Assembly (NCBI GenBank): GCA_004346725.1
Contig: SMDE01000003.1
Span: 62,001-126,000, forward strand
DNA from: Phytobacter diazotrophicus
Lineage (GTDB): Bacteria; Pseudomonadota; Gammaproteobacteria; Enterobacterales; Enterobacteriaceae
Direction: 5' to 3'
DNA length: 64,000 nucleotides
Shown here: positions 53,994 through 63,919 of the stretch, in pieces
Layout: every line of letters starts with the position of its first letter
Position numbering within the stretch: position 1 is the first letter of the stretch
The notes under the pieces: generated by a model
Databases searched by the model: none
Told to the model about the DNA's origin: nothing
Seen by the model: only the letters and a program-made list of their open reading frames with translations
Translations under genes and position numbers: made by a program

Positions 53994-55391
53994 TTACACT
54001 GCCGCCAGTTGTGATTCAGGTTGTTTTATCCACTGCTCCAGCTCCGCGACGGTACGACGCAGCAGGGTTAAGAACTCTGCGGATGTCGCAAGGCCAGCAA
54101 ACAGCGCGTCGTCCGCCGCCCACACCGCCAGCGGATCAGGCGCGTTGAAAACGGCGCGTACGGCATCGGGTTGCATCACGCCATCCTGATAGGTATAGGG
54201 CAGCGAACCGTCGGCCCAGCGTTTCAGGAACAGGAAGAACAGTGCAGGCAGCACGGCGGTCGCAGAGGGGACATCGCCGCGTTTGTAGCATTCGATAAGC
54301 GTCGGCGTGACCATTCCAGGAATTTTGGACAGACCGTCGGCGGCGACGCGCTGGTTAGTGTCTTTGATGTAGGGGTTGCTAAAGCGCGCCAGTACCACAT
54401 CGCGATACTTCGCCAGATCGAGCGGACTTGGCGTCAGTGAGGGAATGACATCGCGTGAGACATACTCCCAGGCCATCTGACGAATGGCGCTCTGGCGGGT
54501 GCTGTCATCAATAAAGCTCAGACCAATCAACGTTCCCGCCCACGCGATGCAGCTATGGGTAGCGTTCAGAATGCGGATTTTCGCCTCTTCCCAGGGCAGT
54601 ACGGATTCCACCAGTTCCACCCCTACCTTTTCGAGCGCCGGGCGGCCATTAATAAAATCATCTTCAATTACCCACTGAATAAAGGATTCGCCCATTACCG
54701 GCACCGCGTCTTTAATGCCGGTTGCCGCCAGTACCCGCTCGGCCACATCCGGTGTCGGGCGCGGAGTGATGCGGTCGACCATGGTATTGGGTGACGTGGT
54801 GTTGTTCTCTACCCACTGACGTAGTTCGGTTTCGCCCTTCGCCTGCAAGAAGGAGAGAAAGCCGTGGCGAAAGCGCTCGCCGTTATGGCGCAGGTTGTCG
54901 CAGTTCAGCAAGGTAACGGGGTTGCCATGTTGCGCAATACGCTGTTTCAGGATACGGGTCAGCGCGCCGTAAAGTGTGCGGATCCCGCCGTTCAGGTCGG
55001 CCTGAATGTCGGCCTGCTGCTGATCCAGCTCATGCTCGGGCGTCAGGTAGTAACCGCTTTCGGTAACCGTAAAGGCGATGACGCGCGTTTCGGCATCGGC
55101 ACCCTGTTTCACCAGTGCGCTAATTTCGCTATCCCAGGGCAACACTTTGCGAATTGAGGTGATGGTTTCGTACTGCCGTTCGCCCTCCGGCGACACGGTT
55201 TCCAGCACATATTCACCGTTTTGCGCGGCGAGATGGCCCAGCAGCACACGGGCGTCATCGCGAATATTTCCCAACGCGATGCTCCAGCGTTCATCCCCCT
55301 GCTCCATCAGTTTGTGCAGATACCACGCCTGATGAGCACGATGAAACGACCCGGCACCAATATGCATCCACACCGCTTTTTTCTCGGACAT
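53994..55391 (-). CDS. dalD: D-arabinitol 4-dehydrogenase DalD
   Basis: DalD oxidises D-arabinitol to D-xylulose with NAD+. It is a 465-residue polyol-specific long-chain dehydrogenase, close along its length to Klebsiella Dal[42 protein letters not shown], and the catalytic motif [19 protein letters not shown] (Lys-x5-Asn-x2-His). The start at 55391 (MSEKKAVW) has GAGG 8 nt upstream; earlier ATG codons are too near that site or too far. It is first in the dal operon. Confidence 0.93.
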   Translation of the reverse strand: MSEKKAVWMHIGAGSFHRAHQAWYLHKLMEQGDERWSIALGNIRDDARVLLGHLAAQNGEYVLETVSPEGERQYETITSIRKVLPWDSEISALVKQGADAETRVIAFTVTESGYYLTPEHELDQQQADIQADLNGGIRTLYGALTRILKQRIAQHGNPVTLLNCDNLRHNGERFRHGFLSFLQAKGETELRQWVENNTTSPNTMVDRITPRPTPDVAERVLAATGIKDAVPVMGESFIQWVIEDDFINGRPALEKVGVELVESVLPWEEAKIRILNATHSCIAWAGTLIGLSFIDDSTRQSAIRQMAWEYVSRDVIPSLTPSPLDLAKYRDVVLARFSNPYIKDTNQRVAADGLSKIPGMVTPTLIECYKRGDVPSATAVLPALFFLFLKRWADGSLPYTYQDGVMQPDAVRAVFNAPDPLAVWAADDALFAGLATSAEFLTLLRRTVAELEQWIKQPESQLAAV

Positions 55392-55591
55392 AATCATCAC
55401 CTCAATTTTGAGCATTTGACAGTTTTACGGGCTTATGCCCGTTTGTTGTATGTATGTTAGTAGTGAGATGCGAAGGTTTTCTGCGAGGAAACTCACGAAA
55501 ATAGCTTTTGCTCTTTAAAATGACATTTGCCCATTTTTGTTAAGCTGACCATTGCGCGTACAATGGCGGCAGGAAATTAGGGGAATGTGTG
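55392..55591. promoter_or_regulatory. Divergent dalD-dalR promoter region
   Basis: The 200-bp gap separates the two divergent starts. ACGGGC-ttat-GCCCGT (55427-55442) is a perfect hairpin 36 bp before dalD and may be in its leader. The motif CATTTG occurs twice (GCATTTGACA at 55412-55421 and GACATTTGCCC near 55523) and may mark regulator sites. The region is moderately AT-rich. Confidence 0.5.
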
Positions 55592-56539
55592 ATGAACAAA
55601 GAAGAGAAAAAACAGGAACTCGCCGCCCGTGCCGCATGGATGTATTACGTGGCGGGATTAACACAACAGGATATTGCCTCGGCGCTGGGCCTGTCGCGCC
55701 AGGTAGCACAACGGCTCATTTCCGGCGCCCGCGAAACCGGGATGGTTACCGTCAATATCAGCCATCCGGTAACCCGTTGTCTGAAACTGGCGCATGACCT
55801 GCAAGAAAAATATGCCCTCAACCTGTGTCGCGTTGTGCCATCTGCCGGGCTGGAAGATGATGCCATTCAGCAGATGCTGGCCGTTGAAGGGGCACAGGTG
55901 ATGGCACAATTTATCTGTGAAGAGAAACCGCAGGTCTTTGGTGTCGGCTCCGGTAAAACGCTGCGCGCCGTGATTGACGCCCTGCCGTCGCTGGAGCGAC
56001 CGCAGCATCAGTGCGTGTCGATGATCGGCGCCATCGCACGGGATGACTCCGGTACCCGTTACGATGTGCCGCTGAAAATGGCGGAAAAAATGCAGGGTAA
56101 GTATTTTTTCATTCCGGCGCCGCTCTATGCCGATAGCCCGGAAGATAAAAACAGTTGGTGCCAGCATCAGATCTACCAGCGCGTGGCGGCAAGAGCGCTT
56201 AACGCGGATGTCACTTTTCTTGGCATTGGCGAGGTGAAATTGGGTTGCCCGCTAAACACCGAGGGGTTTATTACCGACGCCCAGGTCAAAGATCTGGAGA
56301 CGCAGCATGTCGCAGGCGAGATGCTTGGCCATTTCTTTAACCATCAGGGTGTACGCCTTGATTCCGAACTGGATGCAATGCTGACCAGTGTGCCGCTCAC
56401 CAGCCACACGCAACGAAAAGTGGTCGGGTTTGCCGGAGGGGAACGTAAACTTGCCGCCATTCGCGCAGCCCTGGTCGGTGGCTGGGTCAATGGGCTGGTG
56501 ACGGACGAAGATACCGCACTGCAACTGCTGGCGGACTAA
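55592..56539 (+). CDS. dalR: SorC-family transcriptional regulator DalR
   Basis: This 315-residue SorC/DeoR-type regulator has an N-terminal HTH (AWMYYVAGLTQQDIASALGLSRQVAQRLI) spanning about residues 15-45 and a C-terminal sugar-phosphate-binding domain (FGVGSGKTLRAVIDALP, GGERKLAAIRAALVGGWVNGLVTDEDTA). The ATG at 55592 has GGGG at 8-nt spacing; a GTG one codon earlier is possible. Divergent from dalD, it is the presumed D-arabinitol-responsive regulator, like DalR of Klebsiella. Confidence 0.9.
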   Translation: MNKEEKKQELAARAAWMYYVAGLTQQDIASALGLSRQVAQRLISGARETGMVTVNISHPVTRCLKLAHDLQEKYALNLCRVVPSAGLEDDAIQQMLAVEGAQVMAQFICEEKPQVFGVGSGKTLRAVIDALPSLERPQHQCVSMIGAIARDDSGTRYDVPLKMAEKMQGKYFFIPAPLYADSPEDKNSWCQHQIYQRVAARALNADVTFLGIGEVKLGCPLNTEGFITDAQVKDLETQHVAGEMLGHFFNHQGVRLDSELDAMLTSVPLTSHTQRKVVGFAGGERKLAAIRAALVGGWVNGLVTDEDTALQLLAD

Positions 56540-56542
56540 GCG

Positions 56543-56564
56543 GCTACCGGCGAGCGCCGGTAGC
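56543..56564. other. Stem-loop between dalR and hisP
   Basis: GCTACCGGC-gagc-GCCGGTAGC is a 9-bp perfect stem in the 32-bp gap between the two convergent genes. Neither side has a T-run, but its position suggests transcript ends. Confidence 0.55.
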
Positions 56565-56571
56565 CCGAGGA

Positions 56572-57345
56572 TTACTTAAGTGAACCTTTGAGGAACTGCT
56601 GCAGACGTGGGCTTTTCGGATTGCCAAACAGCTCATCCGGTGCGCCCTCTTCTTCAATTTTGCCCTGATGCAGGAAAATCACATGGGTGGACACATGGCG
56701 GGCAAAGCCCATTTCATGCGTCACCACCACCATGGTTTTTCCCTCTTCCGCCAGTTGCTGCATGATGCGCAGCACTTCGCCCACCAGCTCCGGGTCCAGC
56801 GCGGAAGTAGGTTCGTCAAACAGCAAGACTTCCGGTTCCATTGCCAGCGCACGGGCAATAGAGACGCGCTGCTGCTGACCGCCAGAGAGATGCACCGGGT
56901 ATTTCGCCTGCTGAACACCATCAATACCAACTTTTGCCAGGTATTTCACCGCACGCTCGCGGGCCTCCTGTTTGCTCAGCCCCAGCACCTGGATTGGCGC
57001 TTCCATGACGTTTTCCAGAACCGTCATGTGGCTCCACAGGTTGAAATGCTGAAATACCATTGTCAGGCGGGTACGCAACAAACGCAGTTGCTGTTTATCC
57101 GCTACCCGCAATTGACCGTCTTTATCGCGCACCAGGTTGATGTTCTCGCCATTGACGATGATCGTTCCTTCACTTGGCTTCTCAAGAAAGTTTATGCAGC
57201 GCAGAAAGGTACTTTTACCGGAGCCGGACGAACCAATAATGCTGATCACATCCCCGGCGTTAGCCTGCAGCGACACCCCTTTCAACACCTCATGCTCGCC
57301 GTAGCGTTTATGTAAATCGATAACGTTTAATTTATTGTCAGACAT
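56572..57345 (-). CDS. hisP: Histidine/LAO ABC transporter ATPase HisP
   Basis: HisP is the ATP-hydrolysing subunit of the periplasmic histidine and lysine/arginine/ornithine permease. The 257 residues show Walker [10 protein letters not shown] (38-46), the signature [15 protein letters not shown], Walker [14 protein letters not shown] and the switch His in [11 protein letters not shown]. It follows hisM by 7 bp and is the last gene of hisJQMP. Confidence 0.97.
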   Translation of the reverse strand: MSDNKLNVIDLHKRYGEHEVLKGVSLQANAGDVISIIGSSGSGKSTFLRCINFLEKPSEGTIIVNGENINLVRDKDGQLRVADKQQLRLLRTRLTMVFQHFNLWSHMTVLENVMEAPIQVLGLSKQEARERAVKYLAKVGIDGVQQAKYPVHLSGGQQQRVSIARALAMEPEVLLFDEPTSALDPELVGEVLRIMQQLAEEGKTMVVVTHEMGFARHVSTHVIFLHQGKIEEEGAPDELFGNPKSPRLQQFLKGSLK

Positions 57346-57352
57346 GATGTTC

Positions 57353-58069
57353 TCAGTGCGTCGAAGAAGGTTTTATATGCTGCAGCCAGCGTTTTTCCGC
57401 CTTGCGGAACAGGCTAATCAGCACATAAGAGATGATCAAATACAGTACTGCCGCCATACCAAACGCGGTGAACGGCTGGTAGGTCGCGGAGTTAATATCA
57501 CGGGCGATTTTGAGCAGATCCGGCACCGTCGCGGTAAAAGCCAGCGCGGTAGAGTGGAGCATCAAAATCACTTCGTTGCTGTAGGCAGGCAGCGCAATGC
57601 GCAGCGCCGACGGCAGGATAATGCAGCGATACATTTTCACCGACGAGAAACCATAGGCGCGGGCGGCTTCAATTTCCCCGGCAGGTACCGAACGGATCGC
57701 CCCGGCGAAAATCTCGGTGGTGTAAGCACAGGTATTGAGCGTTAACGCCAGCACCGTACAATTGAGGCCGCTGCGGAAAAACGCGTTGAGCAGTTCCGTT
57801 CCCTTCACGATTTCCAGCGTATACATGCCTGAGTAAAACACCAGCAACTGCACATAGAGCGGCGTGCCGCGAAAAATATACGTGAACAGCCAGATGGGAA
57901 ATTGAATGTATTTGTTGCTGGAGACGCGACCAATGGCCAAAAATACCGCCATGACGCCGCCCATCACCACCGAAGAGATCAACAGCCACAGGGTAATAGC
58001 CACCCCGGTGAAGCGGTAACCATCGGTCCACAACAGCGATTTCCAGTACTCCTGAATAATCTCGATCAC
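57353..58069 (-). CDS. hisM: Histidine/LAO ABC permease HisM
   Basis: HisM is one of two membrane subunits of the HisQMP2 complex. The 238 residues have five TM helices and the EAA loop [30 protein letters not shown], seen at the HisP contact. It overlaps hisQ by 4 bp. Confidence 0.96.
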   Translation of the reverse strand: MIEIIQEYWKSLLWTDGYRFTGVAITLWLLISSVVMGGVMAVFLAIGRVSSNKYIQFPIWLFTYIFRGTPLYVQLLVFYSGMYTLEIVKGTELLNAFFRSGLNCTVLALTLNTCAYTTEIFAGAIRSVPAGEIEAARAYGFSSVKMYRCIILPSALRIALPAYSNEVILMLHSTALAFTATVPDLLKIARDINSATYQPFTAFGMAAVLYLIISYVLISLFRKAEKRWLQHIKPSSTH

Positions 58070-58752
58070 AGGTCAGCCCTCTTCACACCTACGGAGTAGC
58101 GACGTTCGAGAAGAAGCAGTACGCCATTAGAAACGGTGGTAAACACCAGATAAATCAGGCCGCATACGACGGCAAAGTAGAACGGCTCCCAGGTACTTTT
58201 CCCGGCGAGCTGCGTGGCTTTCACCACATCTTCCAGCCCCAACAACGACACTAACGCCGTCGCTTTGAGAATAACCTGCCAGTTGTTGCCAATTCCCGGC
58301 AATGCGAAGCGCATCATGGCAGGAAACAAAATACGGCGGAAGGTCTGTGAGTTAGTGAAACCAAACGCGGTGGCAGCCTCGATATGCCCTTTCGGCACCG
58401 CCATATAAGCGCCACGAAAGGTTTCGGTGAAATAGGCACCATAAATAAACCCCAGGGTGATAATACCCGCCACCATAGGATCAATATCGAGTTGCTCCAT
58501 ACCCATCGCATCGGTCAGCGTGTTGAGGGCTATTTGCAATCCGTAAAAAATCAGCAGCATCAGCACCAGATCGGGCACGCCGCGAATCAATGTGGTGTAG
58601 CCTTCAAAAACCAGCGCTAACGGACGGTTTTTAGAGAGCTTTGCGCCCGCACCGGCCAGGCCAATTAGTACCGCCAGCACCACGGAACTGATAGCCAGTT
58701 CCAGCGTGACAAGGGCACCATGAAAGATAACTTGAGAAAAACCATACAGCAT
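58066..58752 (-). CDS. hisQ: Histidine/LAO ABC permease HisQ
   Basis: HisQ is the second membrane subunit of the histidine permease. The 228 residues contain five TM helices and the EAA loop HIEAATAFGFTNSQTFRRILFPAMMRFALPG. It follows hisJ after an 82-bp gap with a strong hairpin and overlaps hisM. Confidence 0.96.
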   Translation of the reverse strand: MLYGFSQVIFHGALVTLELAISSVVLAVLIGLAGAGAKLSKNRPLALVFEGYTTLIRGVPDLVLMLLIFYGLQIALNTLTDAMGMEQLDIDPMVAGIITLGFIYGAYFTETFRGAYMAVPKGHIEAATAFGFTNSQTFRRILFPAMMRFALPGIGNNWQVILKATALVSLLGLEDVVKATQLAGKSTWEPFYFAVVCGLIYLVFTTVSNGVLLLLERRYSVGVKRADL

Positions 58753-58791
58753 GCAGCCTGTCCTGTCGTATTCGTGTCTGCCGCGTCTCTT

Positions 58792-58811
58792 CCCCTTCCG
58801 GGCGGAAGGGG
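58792..58811 (-). other. Intercistronic stem-loop between hisJ and hisQ
   Basis: CCCCTTCC-gggc-GGAAGGGG is an 8-bp perfect stem without a T-run. In this position Salmonella Typhimurium carries the classical REP element; here the structure is a short unrelated hairpin. It could protect hisJ mRNA and help keep HisJ in excess over HisQMP. Confidence 0.7.
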
Positions 58812-58834
58812 TCGCACGTTAAACACGCGTGGAA

Positions 58835-59617
58835 TTAACCACCATAAACATCAAAATCAAAGTACTTTTTCGCCAGTTTTTCGTAAGTTCCGTCTGCACG
58901 CATTTCCGCGAAGGCTTTATTCAGCGCTTCACGCAGTTCGTTATCGTCTTTACGAATCCCCATACCGGTGCCGACGCCAAACAGCTTCTCGTCTTTAATG
59001 GACGGACCGCCAAATTTGTAGTCTTTACCCATCGCCGTTTTCAGGAAACCTTCGCTGGCGGCCACTTCATCCTGAAACGCAGCATCAATACGGCCTGCGG
59101 TCAGGTCAGAGTAGATATTGTCCTGTCCCTGGTAGGAGACGATTTCAATACCCAGCGGTGCCCAGTGAACATTACCGTACGTTTCCTGCGTGGTGCCCTG
59201 CAATACGCCAATGCGTTTGCCTTTCAGCTTCGCGAGATCGGGAACGATGTCGGAGTCTTTCGCCACAACCAGACGAGAATCCGCTGCATACAGCTTGTCG
59301 GTGAACGAAATTTCCTGTTGGCGTTTTTCAGTAATTGAGAGAGATGACATGATGGCGTCGATTTTTTTCGCTTTAAGCGAAGGAATCAGCGCGTCCAGTG
59401 GGTTTTCAATAAAGACACACTGGGTTTTGATACGCGTACACAGCTCTTTCGCCAGATCGATGTCGAAACCAACCAATTCGCCTTGCGAATTCTTTGATTC
59501 GAAAGGAGCATAAGTTGGGTCAGTACCGATGCGGAGTTTTTGCGGAATGGCTGCGAATGCGCTAGAAACGCTGGAGATAGCGAGCACCAGAGAAAGTGAT
59601 AACACCAATTTTTTCAT
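58835..59617 (-). CDS. hisJ: Histidine-binding periplasmic protein HisJ
   Basis: HisJ delivers histidine to HisQMP. The start at 59617 ([22 protein letters not shown]) gives a signal peptide cleaved after AFA and a 260-residue precursor. The mature part has [62 protein letters not shown] and [10 protein letters not shown] longer reading from 59770 would lose the signal peptide and is rejected. It is the first gene of the hisJQMP operon. Confidence 0.96.
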   Translation of the reverse strand: MKKLVLSLSLVLAISSVSSAFAAIPQKLRIGTDPTYAPFESKNSQGELVGFDIDLAKELCTRIKTQCVFIENPLDALIPSLKAKKIDAIMSSLSITEKRQQEISFTDKLYAADSRLVVAKDSDIVPDLAKLKGKRIGVLQGTTQETYGNVHWAPLGIEIVSYQGQDNIYSDLTAGRIDAAFQDEVAASEGFLKTAMGKDYKFGGPSIKDEKLFGVGTGMGIRKDDNELREALNKAFAEMRADGTYEKLAKKYFDFDVYGG

Positions 59618-59677
59618 AATTATCCTCAACAGACTGTCTTTCCTAAGGGATTTATTAGAAGAATACGGTGTCGCTAT

Positions 59678-59696
59678 CGTGCCATTATATGGCACG
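59678..59696. other. Dyad upstream of hisJ
   Basis: CGTGCCA-ttata-TGGCACG is a 7-bp perfect inverted repeat about 60 bp before the hisJ ATG. It may be an operator or a hairpin in the leader. Confidence 0.5.
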
Positions 59697-59762
59697 GCAA
59701 GGCAAAGCATTCTGCCCGCCTGCCGGCTTTTTTTGCATGGTTTTTGCTTAACTATGCAGCGT

Positions 59763-59779
59763 TGCGCCATTTCGGTGCA
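59763..59779. promoter_or_regulatory. NtrC-like site upstream of hisJ
   Basis: TGCGCC-atttc-GGTGCA is a 17-bp dyad with one mismatch to the NtrC consensus TGCACC-N5-GGTGCA. It lies about 150 bp upstream of hisJ, a normal enhancer distance. A less perfect TGCACC half lies at 59815-59820. Confidence 0.6.
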
Positions 59780-59868
59780 TCAGACGCACCAACTTTAAAC
59801 ATCACACGTATTTATGCACCATCCTGGAAAACCAAAATGGCGCATCGTTTATCCCAAAAACAGCTGCT

Positions 59869-60651
59869 TTACTCGCCGTAGACGTTAAAGTCGAAATATT
59901 TCTTCGCGAGCTTATCGTAGGTACCGTCTTTACGAATTTCAGCAAAGGCTTTGTCGAAGGCCGCTTTCAGCTCGGTATCGTCTTTACGCAGACCGATCCC
60001 GGTGCCGTCGCCAAAGTATTTTTTATCTTTAACGGACGGACCGGCGAACGCAAAATCTTTACCGGCAGGCTGTTTCAGGAAGCCTTCGCTGGCAGCCACT
60101 TCGTCCTGGAATGCAGCATCCAGACGGCCTGCGGCGAGATCAGAGTAGATCAGATCCTGGTTCTGGTAGGCCACCACATCGATACCCTTAGTGCGCCAGT
60201 TGTCATTCGCATAACCTTCTTGCGTAGACCCCTGCAGAACCCCAACGTGTTTGCCTTTCAGAGAGTCCAGCGTCGGCACGATCGGCGAGCCTTTTTTGGC
60301 GATCAGACGGGAATCAGCAGCATAGAGTTTGTCGGAGAAAGCAATCTCCTGCTGACGTTTTTCGGTAATGGAGAGAGAGGAGATAATCGCGTCGATTTTC
60401 TTCGCTTTCAGAGACGGGATGAGCGCGTCAAAATCGCTGCCAACCCAGGTACATTTGACCTTGATGCGGGTACACATCTCATTACCGAGATCGATGTCAA
60501 AACCGACAAAATTCCCTTTCGCATCTTTGGAAGAGAAAGGTGCGTATGTCGCATCAGTACCGATGCGTACAGTCTGGGGAAGCGCTGCGTAAACACTGGA
60601 TGCCGCGGACAGGCCCAGCAGTAAAGACAGAGCAATAACCGTCTTCTTCAT
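59869..60651 (-). CDS. argT: Lysine/arginine/ornithine-binding periplasmic protein ArgT
   Basis: ArgT (LAO protein) brings lysine, arginine and ornithine to HisQMP. The 260-residue precursor has the signal peptide [22 protein letters not shown], then [22 protein letters not shown], and ends [10 protein letters not shown]. It is a clear paralogue of HisJ. It lies upstream of hisJ on the same strand, separated by 251 bp, and has its own nitrogen-type promoter. Confidence 0.96.
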   Translation of the reverse strand: MKKTVIALSLLLGLSAASSVYAALPQTVRIGTDATYAPFSSKDAKGNFVGFDIDLGNEMCTRIKVKCTWVGSDFDALIPSLKAKKIDAIISSLSITEKRQQEIAFSDKLYAADSRLIAKKGSPIVPTLDSLKGKHVGVLQGSTQEGYANDNWRTKGIDVVAYQNQDLIYSDLAAGRLDAAFQDEVAASEGFLKQPAGKDFAFAGPSVKDKKYFGDGTGIGLRKDDTELKAAFDKAFAEIRKDGTYDKLAKKYFDFNVYGE

Positions 60652-60718
60652 ACATTACCCTCAAGTATTCTGATTTTATTTTGTGCTGCGTTGTGTTGTG
60701 TGTTGCTGCGAGTTTACT

Positions 60719-60734
60719 TGCACGTCTTATGCCA
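60719..60734 (-). promoter_or_regulatory. Sigma-54 promoter of argT
   Basis: Read on the minus strand, TGGCATAAGACGTGCA fits TGGCAC-N5-TTGCA with GG and GC exactly 10 nt apart. It lies 68 bp from the argT start. This agrees with the nitrogen-regulated argT promoter known in Salmonella. Confidence 0.8.
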
Positions 60735-60924
60735 GATTTTTAGCGCTGAAAAACAACAGCGTTAAATTTGTTAATGAAACGTTGCAAATTGACCTTAATG
60801 GTGAAAGATAGCAGGTCCGCCGAACGAACCGGAGTGTTAACAGGGGAAAAAAGGAATTAAATGTTGAGGATATGATCGCGATTGCAAAAATGCCCTAAAA
60901 AAGGGCATCGGGCAATGATGCGCA

Positions 60925-61506
60925 CTATCTGGAGGCATTTCCCCCCTGCCAGCGGATGAACAGATCTTCCGGCAGAGCGATATCAAATTGATCCAGAACG
61001 CGGTTCACGGTCTGGTTAATAATGTCATCCAGCGTTTTCGGCGCATGGTAAAACGCGGGGACCGGCGGCATGATAACAGCCCCCAGTTCTGCGGCCTGCG
61101 TCATCAAACGCAGATGGCCTAAATGCAACGGTGTTTCACGCACGCACAGCACCAGCGGGCGACGCTCTTTTAACACCACATCCGCCGCACGCGTCAGCAG
61201 GCCGTCTGTATAGCTGTGCACAATGCCAGAGAGCGTTTTTATCGAACAGGGCAATACGACCATGCCTGCGGTCTTAAATGAGCCGGAAGAGATGTTAGCA
61301 GCGATATCGCGGGCGTCATGCACTACATCCGCCATAGCCTGAACATCACGCAGAGAAAAATCGGTTTCGAGAGAGAGGGTCTGGCGCGCGGCCGGGCTCA
61401 TCACCAGATGGGTTTCAATGTCCGCCACGTCGCGTAATACCTGCAACAAGCGCACGCCGTAAATCGCGCCGCTGGCCCCTGAGATCCCCACAATGAGTCG
61501 TTTCAT
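60925..61506 (-). CDS. ubiX: Flavin prenyltransferase UbiX
   Basis: UbiX makes prenylated FMN, the cofactor of the UbiD decarboxylase in ubiquinone synthesis. The 193-residue flavoprotein has the N-terminal GISGASGAIYGVRLLQ, SSGSFKTAGMVVLPCSIKTLSG and MPPVPAFYHAPKTLDDIINQTVNRVLDQF. It lies 102 bp downstream of purF on the same strand and is likely cotranscribed in the cvpA-purF-ubiX operon. Confidence 0.96.
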   Translation of the reverse strand: MKRLIVGISGASGAIYGVRLLQVLRDVADIETHLVMSPAARQTLSLETDFSLRDVQAMADVVHDARDIAANISSGSFKTAGMVVLPCSIKTLSGIVHSYTDGLLTRAADVVLKERRPLVLCVRETPLHLGHLRLMTQAAELGAVIMPPVPAFYHAPKTLDDIINQTVNRVLDQFDIALPEDLFIRWQGGNASR

Positions 61507-61608
61507 ATCCGTCGCCTTTATCTACACTGAGGCAGACTTTGCCGGATTATGCCAACAGTTGCAACTGATGAGCGCCCCCTCCGGGCGGAGAGGGCGAAAA
61601 CGGGTCGA

Positions 61609-63126
61609 TTACCCTTCGTTGTGCATCTCTAAGCTTTCGAGATCGTTCTGCATCTGCACGGCTTTCGCATCGTCGTTACGCAGCGAGTCGAGGTAGTCGA
61701 GATACCCCTGATCCACGTCTTTGGTGACATAGATGCCATTAAAGACTGAGCACTCGAACTGCTGGATATCCGGGTTTTCCGCGCGTACAGCGTCGATCAG
61801 ATCGGTCAGATCCTGGAAAATCAGGCCATCAGCGCCGATGATCTGGCGAATCTCATCAACTTCACGACCATGTGCAATCAGTTCGTTCGCGGTCGGCATA
61901 TCGATACCGTAGACGTTCGGGAAACGAATTTCCGGCGCCGCAGAGGCGAGGTACACTTTCTTCGCCCCGGCTTCACGGGCCATCTCAATAATCTGCTCAG
62001 AAGTGGTACCACGTACGATGGAGTCATCCACCAGCAGCACGTTTTTATCGCGGAACTCAGCGCGGTTCGCGTTCAGCTTACGGCGGACGGATTTACGACG
62101 CAGTTGCTGACCCGGCATGATAAAGGTACGGCCAACGTAACGGTTTTTCACAAAACCCTGACGGTACGGCTTGCCAAGAATGCGGGCGATTTCCAGCGCG
62201 ATATCGCAGGAGGTTTCCGGGATGGGAATAACCACGTCGATATCCAGATCTTCCCATTCACGCGCAATCTTCTCGCCAAGCTTGGTGCCCATATTGACAC
62301 GCGCGCTGTAGACGGAGATTTTGTCGATGAAGGAGTCCGGACGCGCAAAATAGACGTATTCGAACAGGCACGGGTTGCTGACCGGATTATCCGCACACTG
62401 GCGGGTAAACAACTGACCTTTTTCGGTGATGTAGACGGCTTCGCCCGGCGCGATATCGCGCAGGAATTCGAAGCCCAGCGTATCGAGCGCCACGCTTTCT
62501 GACGCCACCATGTACTCAGTGCGACCGTCACCAATATCGCGTTTACCCAGTACCAGAGGACGAATACCGTTCGGGTCGCGGAAAGCAACCATACCGTGGC
62601 CGATGATCATCGCAACACATGCATACGCGCCACGGATCTGGCGGTTGGTCGCGGCGACAGCGGCGAAAATGTTGTCTGCTTCCAGCGGATAATGGCGGAA
62701 ATTATCCAGCTCGCTGGCGAAAATATTCAGCAGGATTTCGGAATCAGACGTGGTGTTGATGTGGCGGCGTTTTTCTTCAAACAGCTTTTTACGCAGCTCA
62801 TGGGCATTGGTCAGGTTGCCGTTATGGGCAAGCGTGATGCCGTAAGGGGAGTTAACGTAAAAAGGCTGAGCCTCGGAGGCGCTGGAGCTGCCAGCGGTTG
62901 GGTAACGCACATGGCCGATACCCATGTTGCCCTGAAGACGCTGCATATGGCGGGCTTCGAAAACATCGTTGACCAGACCATTTGCTTTGCGCAGACGGAA
63001 ACAATTATTTGCATCGATCGTGATGATGCCAGCGGCATCCTGACCACGGTGCTGAAGCACCGTTAACGCGTCATAAATCGACTGGTTGACCGGCATAACA
63101 CCGGCGATACCGACAATACCGCACAT
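61609..63126 (-). CDS. purF: Amidophosphoribosyltransferase PurF
   Basis: PurF catalyses the first committed step of purine synthesis (PRPP plus glutamine to phosphoribosylamine). The 505-residue precursor starts MCGIVGIAG, with the Cys2 nucleophile of the Ntn glutaminase domain. The glutaminase domain includes [13 protein letters not shown] and the phosphoribosyltransferase domain has the PRPP loop [14 protein letters not shown]. It follows cvpA by 35 bp. PurR control is expected through the box upstream of cvpA. Confidence 0.98.
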   Translation of the reverse strand: MCGIVGIAGVMPVNQSIYDALTVLQHRGQDAAGIITIDANNCFRLRKANGLVNDVFEARHMQRLQGNMGIGHVRYPTAGSSSASEAQPFYVNSPYGITLAHNGNLTNAHELRKKLFEEKRRHINTTSDSEILLNIFASELDNFRHYPLEADNIFAAVAATNRQIRGAYACVAMIIGHGMVAFRDPNGIRPLVLGKRDIGDGRTEYMVASESVALDTLGFEFLRDIAPGEAVYITEKGQLFTRQCADNPVSNPCLFEYVYFARPDSFIDKISVYSARVNMGTKLGEKIAREWEDLDIDVVIPIPETSCDIALEIARILGKPYRQGFVKNRYVGRTFIMPGQQLRRKSVRRKLNANRAEFRDKNVLLVDDSIVRGTTSEQIIEMAREAGAKKVYLASAAPEIRFPNVYGIDMPTANELIAHGREVDEIRQIIGADGLIFQDLTDLIDAVRAENPDIQQFECSVFNGIYVTKDVDQGYLDYLDSLRNDDAKAVQMQNDLESLEMHNEG

Positions 63127-63161
63127 ACGTCTTTTCCTCGTTAAGCCACATCTCAGAGCGA

Positions 63162-63650
63162 TTACGCTCTGGGCAAGAAACTTGACGAACTTTGCAGATA
63201 GTCAAAGAACCATCTGATGATGAAACTGAATTGCGGGATAAGCTGCGACTTCTGCCAGTCTTCGCTTTTTGACAGGCCCGTAAAGGTATCGAGAAAGAAC
63301 AGAATGGCGGCGACAATTAGCACCCCGCGTAGCGCGCCAAAACAGATCCCCAACACCCTGTCTGTACCCGACAGGCCGGTTTTCTCCACAAGTTGACCTA
63401 TCACGTAATTGACGATAGCACCAACAATCAGCGTCGCGATGAACAGGATGGCGATGGATATCCCATTGCGTACCAGTTCGTCTTCAAAGCCCGTAAACCA
63501 GACTGACAGGTAAGTGTAGTAATGACTGGCAACAAAGAAAGCACAACCCCATGTCACCAGTGATAACGCTTCACGAACAAAGCCGCGGATGAGGCTAACC
63601 AGACAGGAAAAACCAATCACCGCGATGATGGCGTAATCAATCCAGACCAT
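63162..63650 (-). CDS. cvpA: Colicin V production protein CvpA
   Basis: CvpA is a 162-residue inner-membrane protein with four TM helices, first found as needed for colicin V export and now known to affect envelope and bile-salt tolerance. The start [35 protein letters not shown] is typical. It is first in the cvpA-purF-ubiX transcript from the PurR-controlled promoter. Confidence 0.95.
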   Translation of the reverse strand: MVWIDYAIIAVIGFSCLVSLIRGFVREALSLVTWGCAFFVASHYYTYLSVWFTGFEDELVRNGISIAILFIATLIVGAIVNYVIGQLVEKTGLSGTDRVLGICFGALRGVLIVAAILFFLDTFTGLSKSEDWQKSQLIPQFSFIIRWFFDYLQSSSSFLPRA

Positions 63651-63705
63651 ATGTGTCCCACGATTTACGCCCTGTCATCCAGTTCGGGGCGCATTCTAAC
63701 AGAAA

Positions 63706-63721
63706 AAGAAAACGTTTGCGT
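63706..63721. promoter_or_regulatory. PurR box upstream of cvpA-purF
   Basis: On the minus strand, ACGCAAACGTTTTCTT matches the PurR operator consensus ACGCAAACGTTTNCNT. It lies 56-71 bp before the cvpA start, so it overlaps or abuts the promoter. Confidence 0.9.
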
Positions 63722-63821
63722 AGGGATTTCCTTCCCGCGCGTAAATAAAAATGGCGCTGAAAAAATATTCAACGCCATCGGATCTTTAGCCTCTTCGGGC
63801 GTGTTTTTGAATTCGTATTTA

Positions 63822-63904
63822 CACCCTCACCCCGGCCTTCTCCCTCAAGGGAGAGGGAGCAAACCATCCCCTCGCCCCCTTTGAGGGGAGGGTTAGGGTG
63901 AGGG
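63822..63904. repeat. Complex inverted repeat between dedD and cvpA
   Basis: Outer arms CCCTCACCC (63824-63832) and GGGTGAGGG (63896-63904) enclose two smaller hairpins, CTCCCTC-AAGGGAG (about 63840-63853) and TCCCCTC/GAGGGGA (about 63867-63889). This is the look of a dispersed intergenic palindromic unit seen in many enterobacteria. It lies in the 269-bp gap between cvpA and the dedD 3' end, which holds no coding region. Confidence 0.75.
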
Positions 63905-63919
63905 GGAACAAACCGCACG

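Noticed and set aside
61573-61596. Terminator between purF and ubiX
   Set aside because: The CGCCCCCTCCG/CGGAGAGGGCG stem has a mismatch and no T-run. ubiX is likely cotranscribed.
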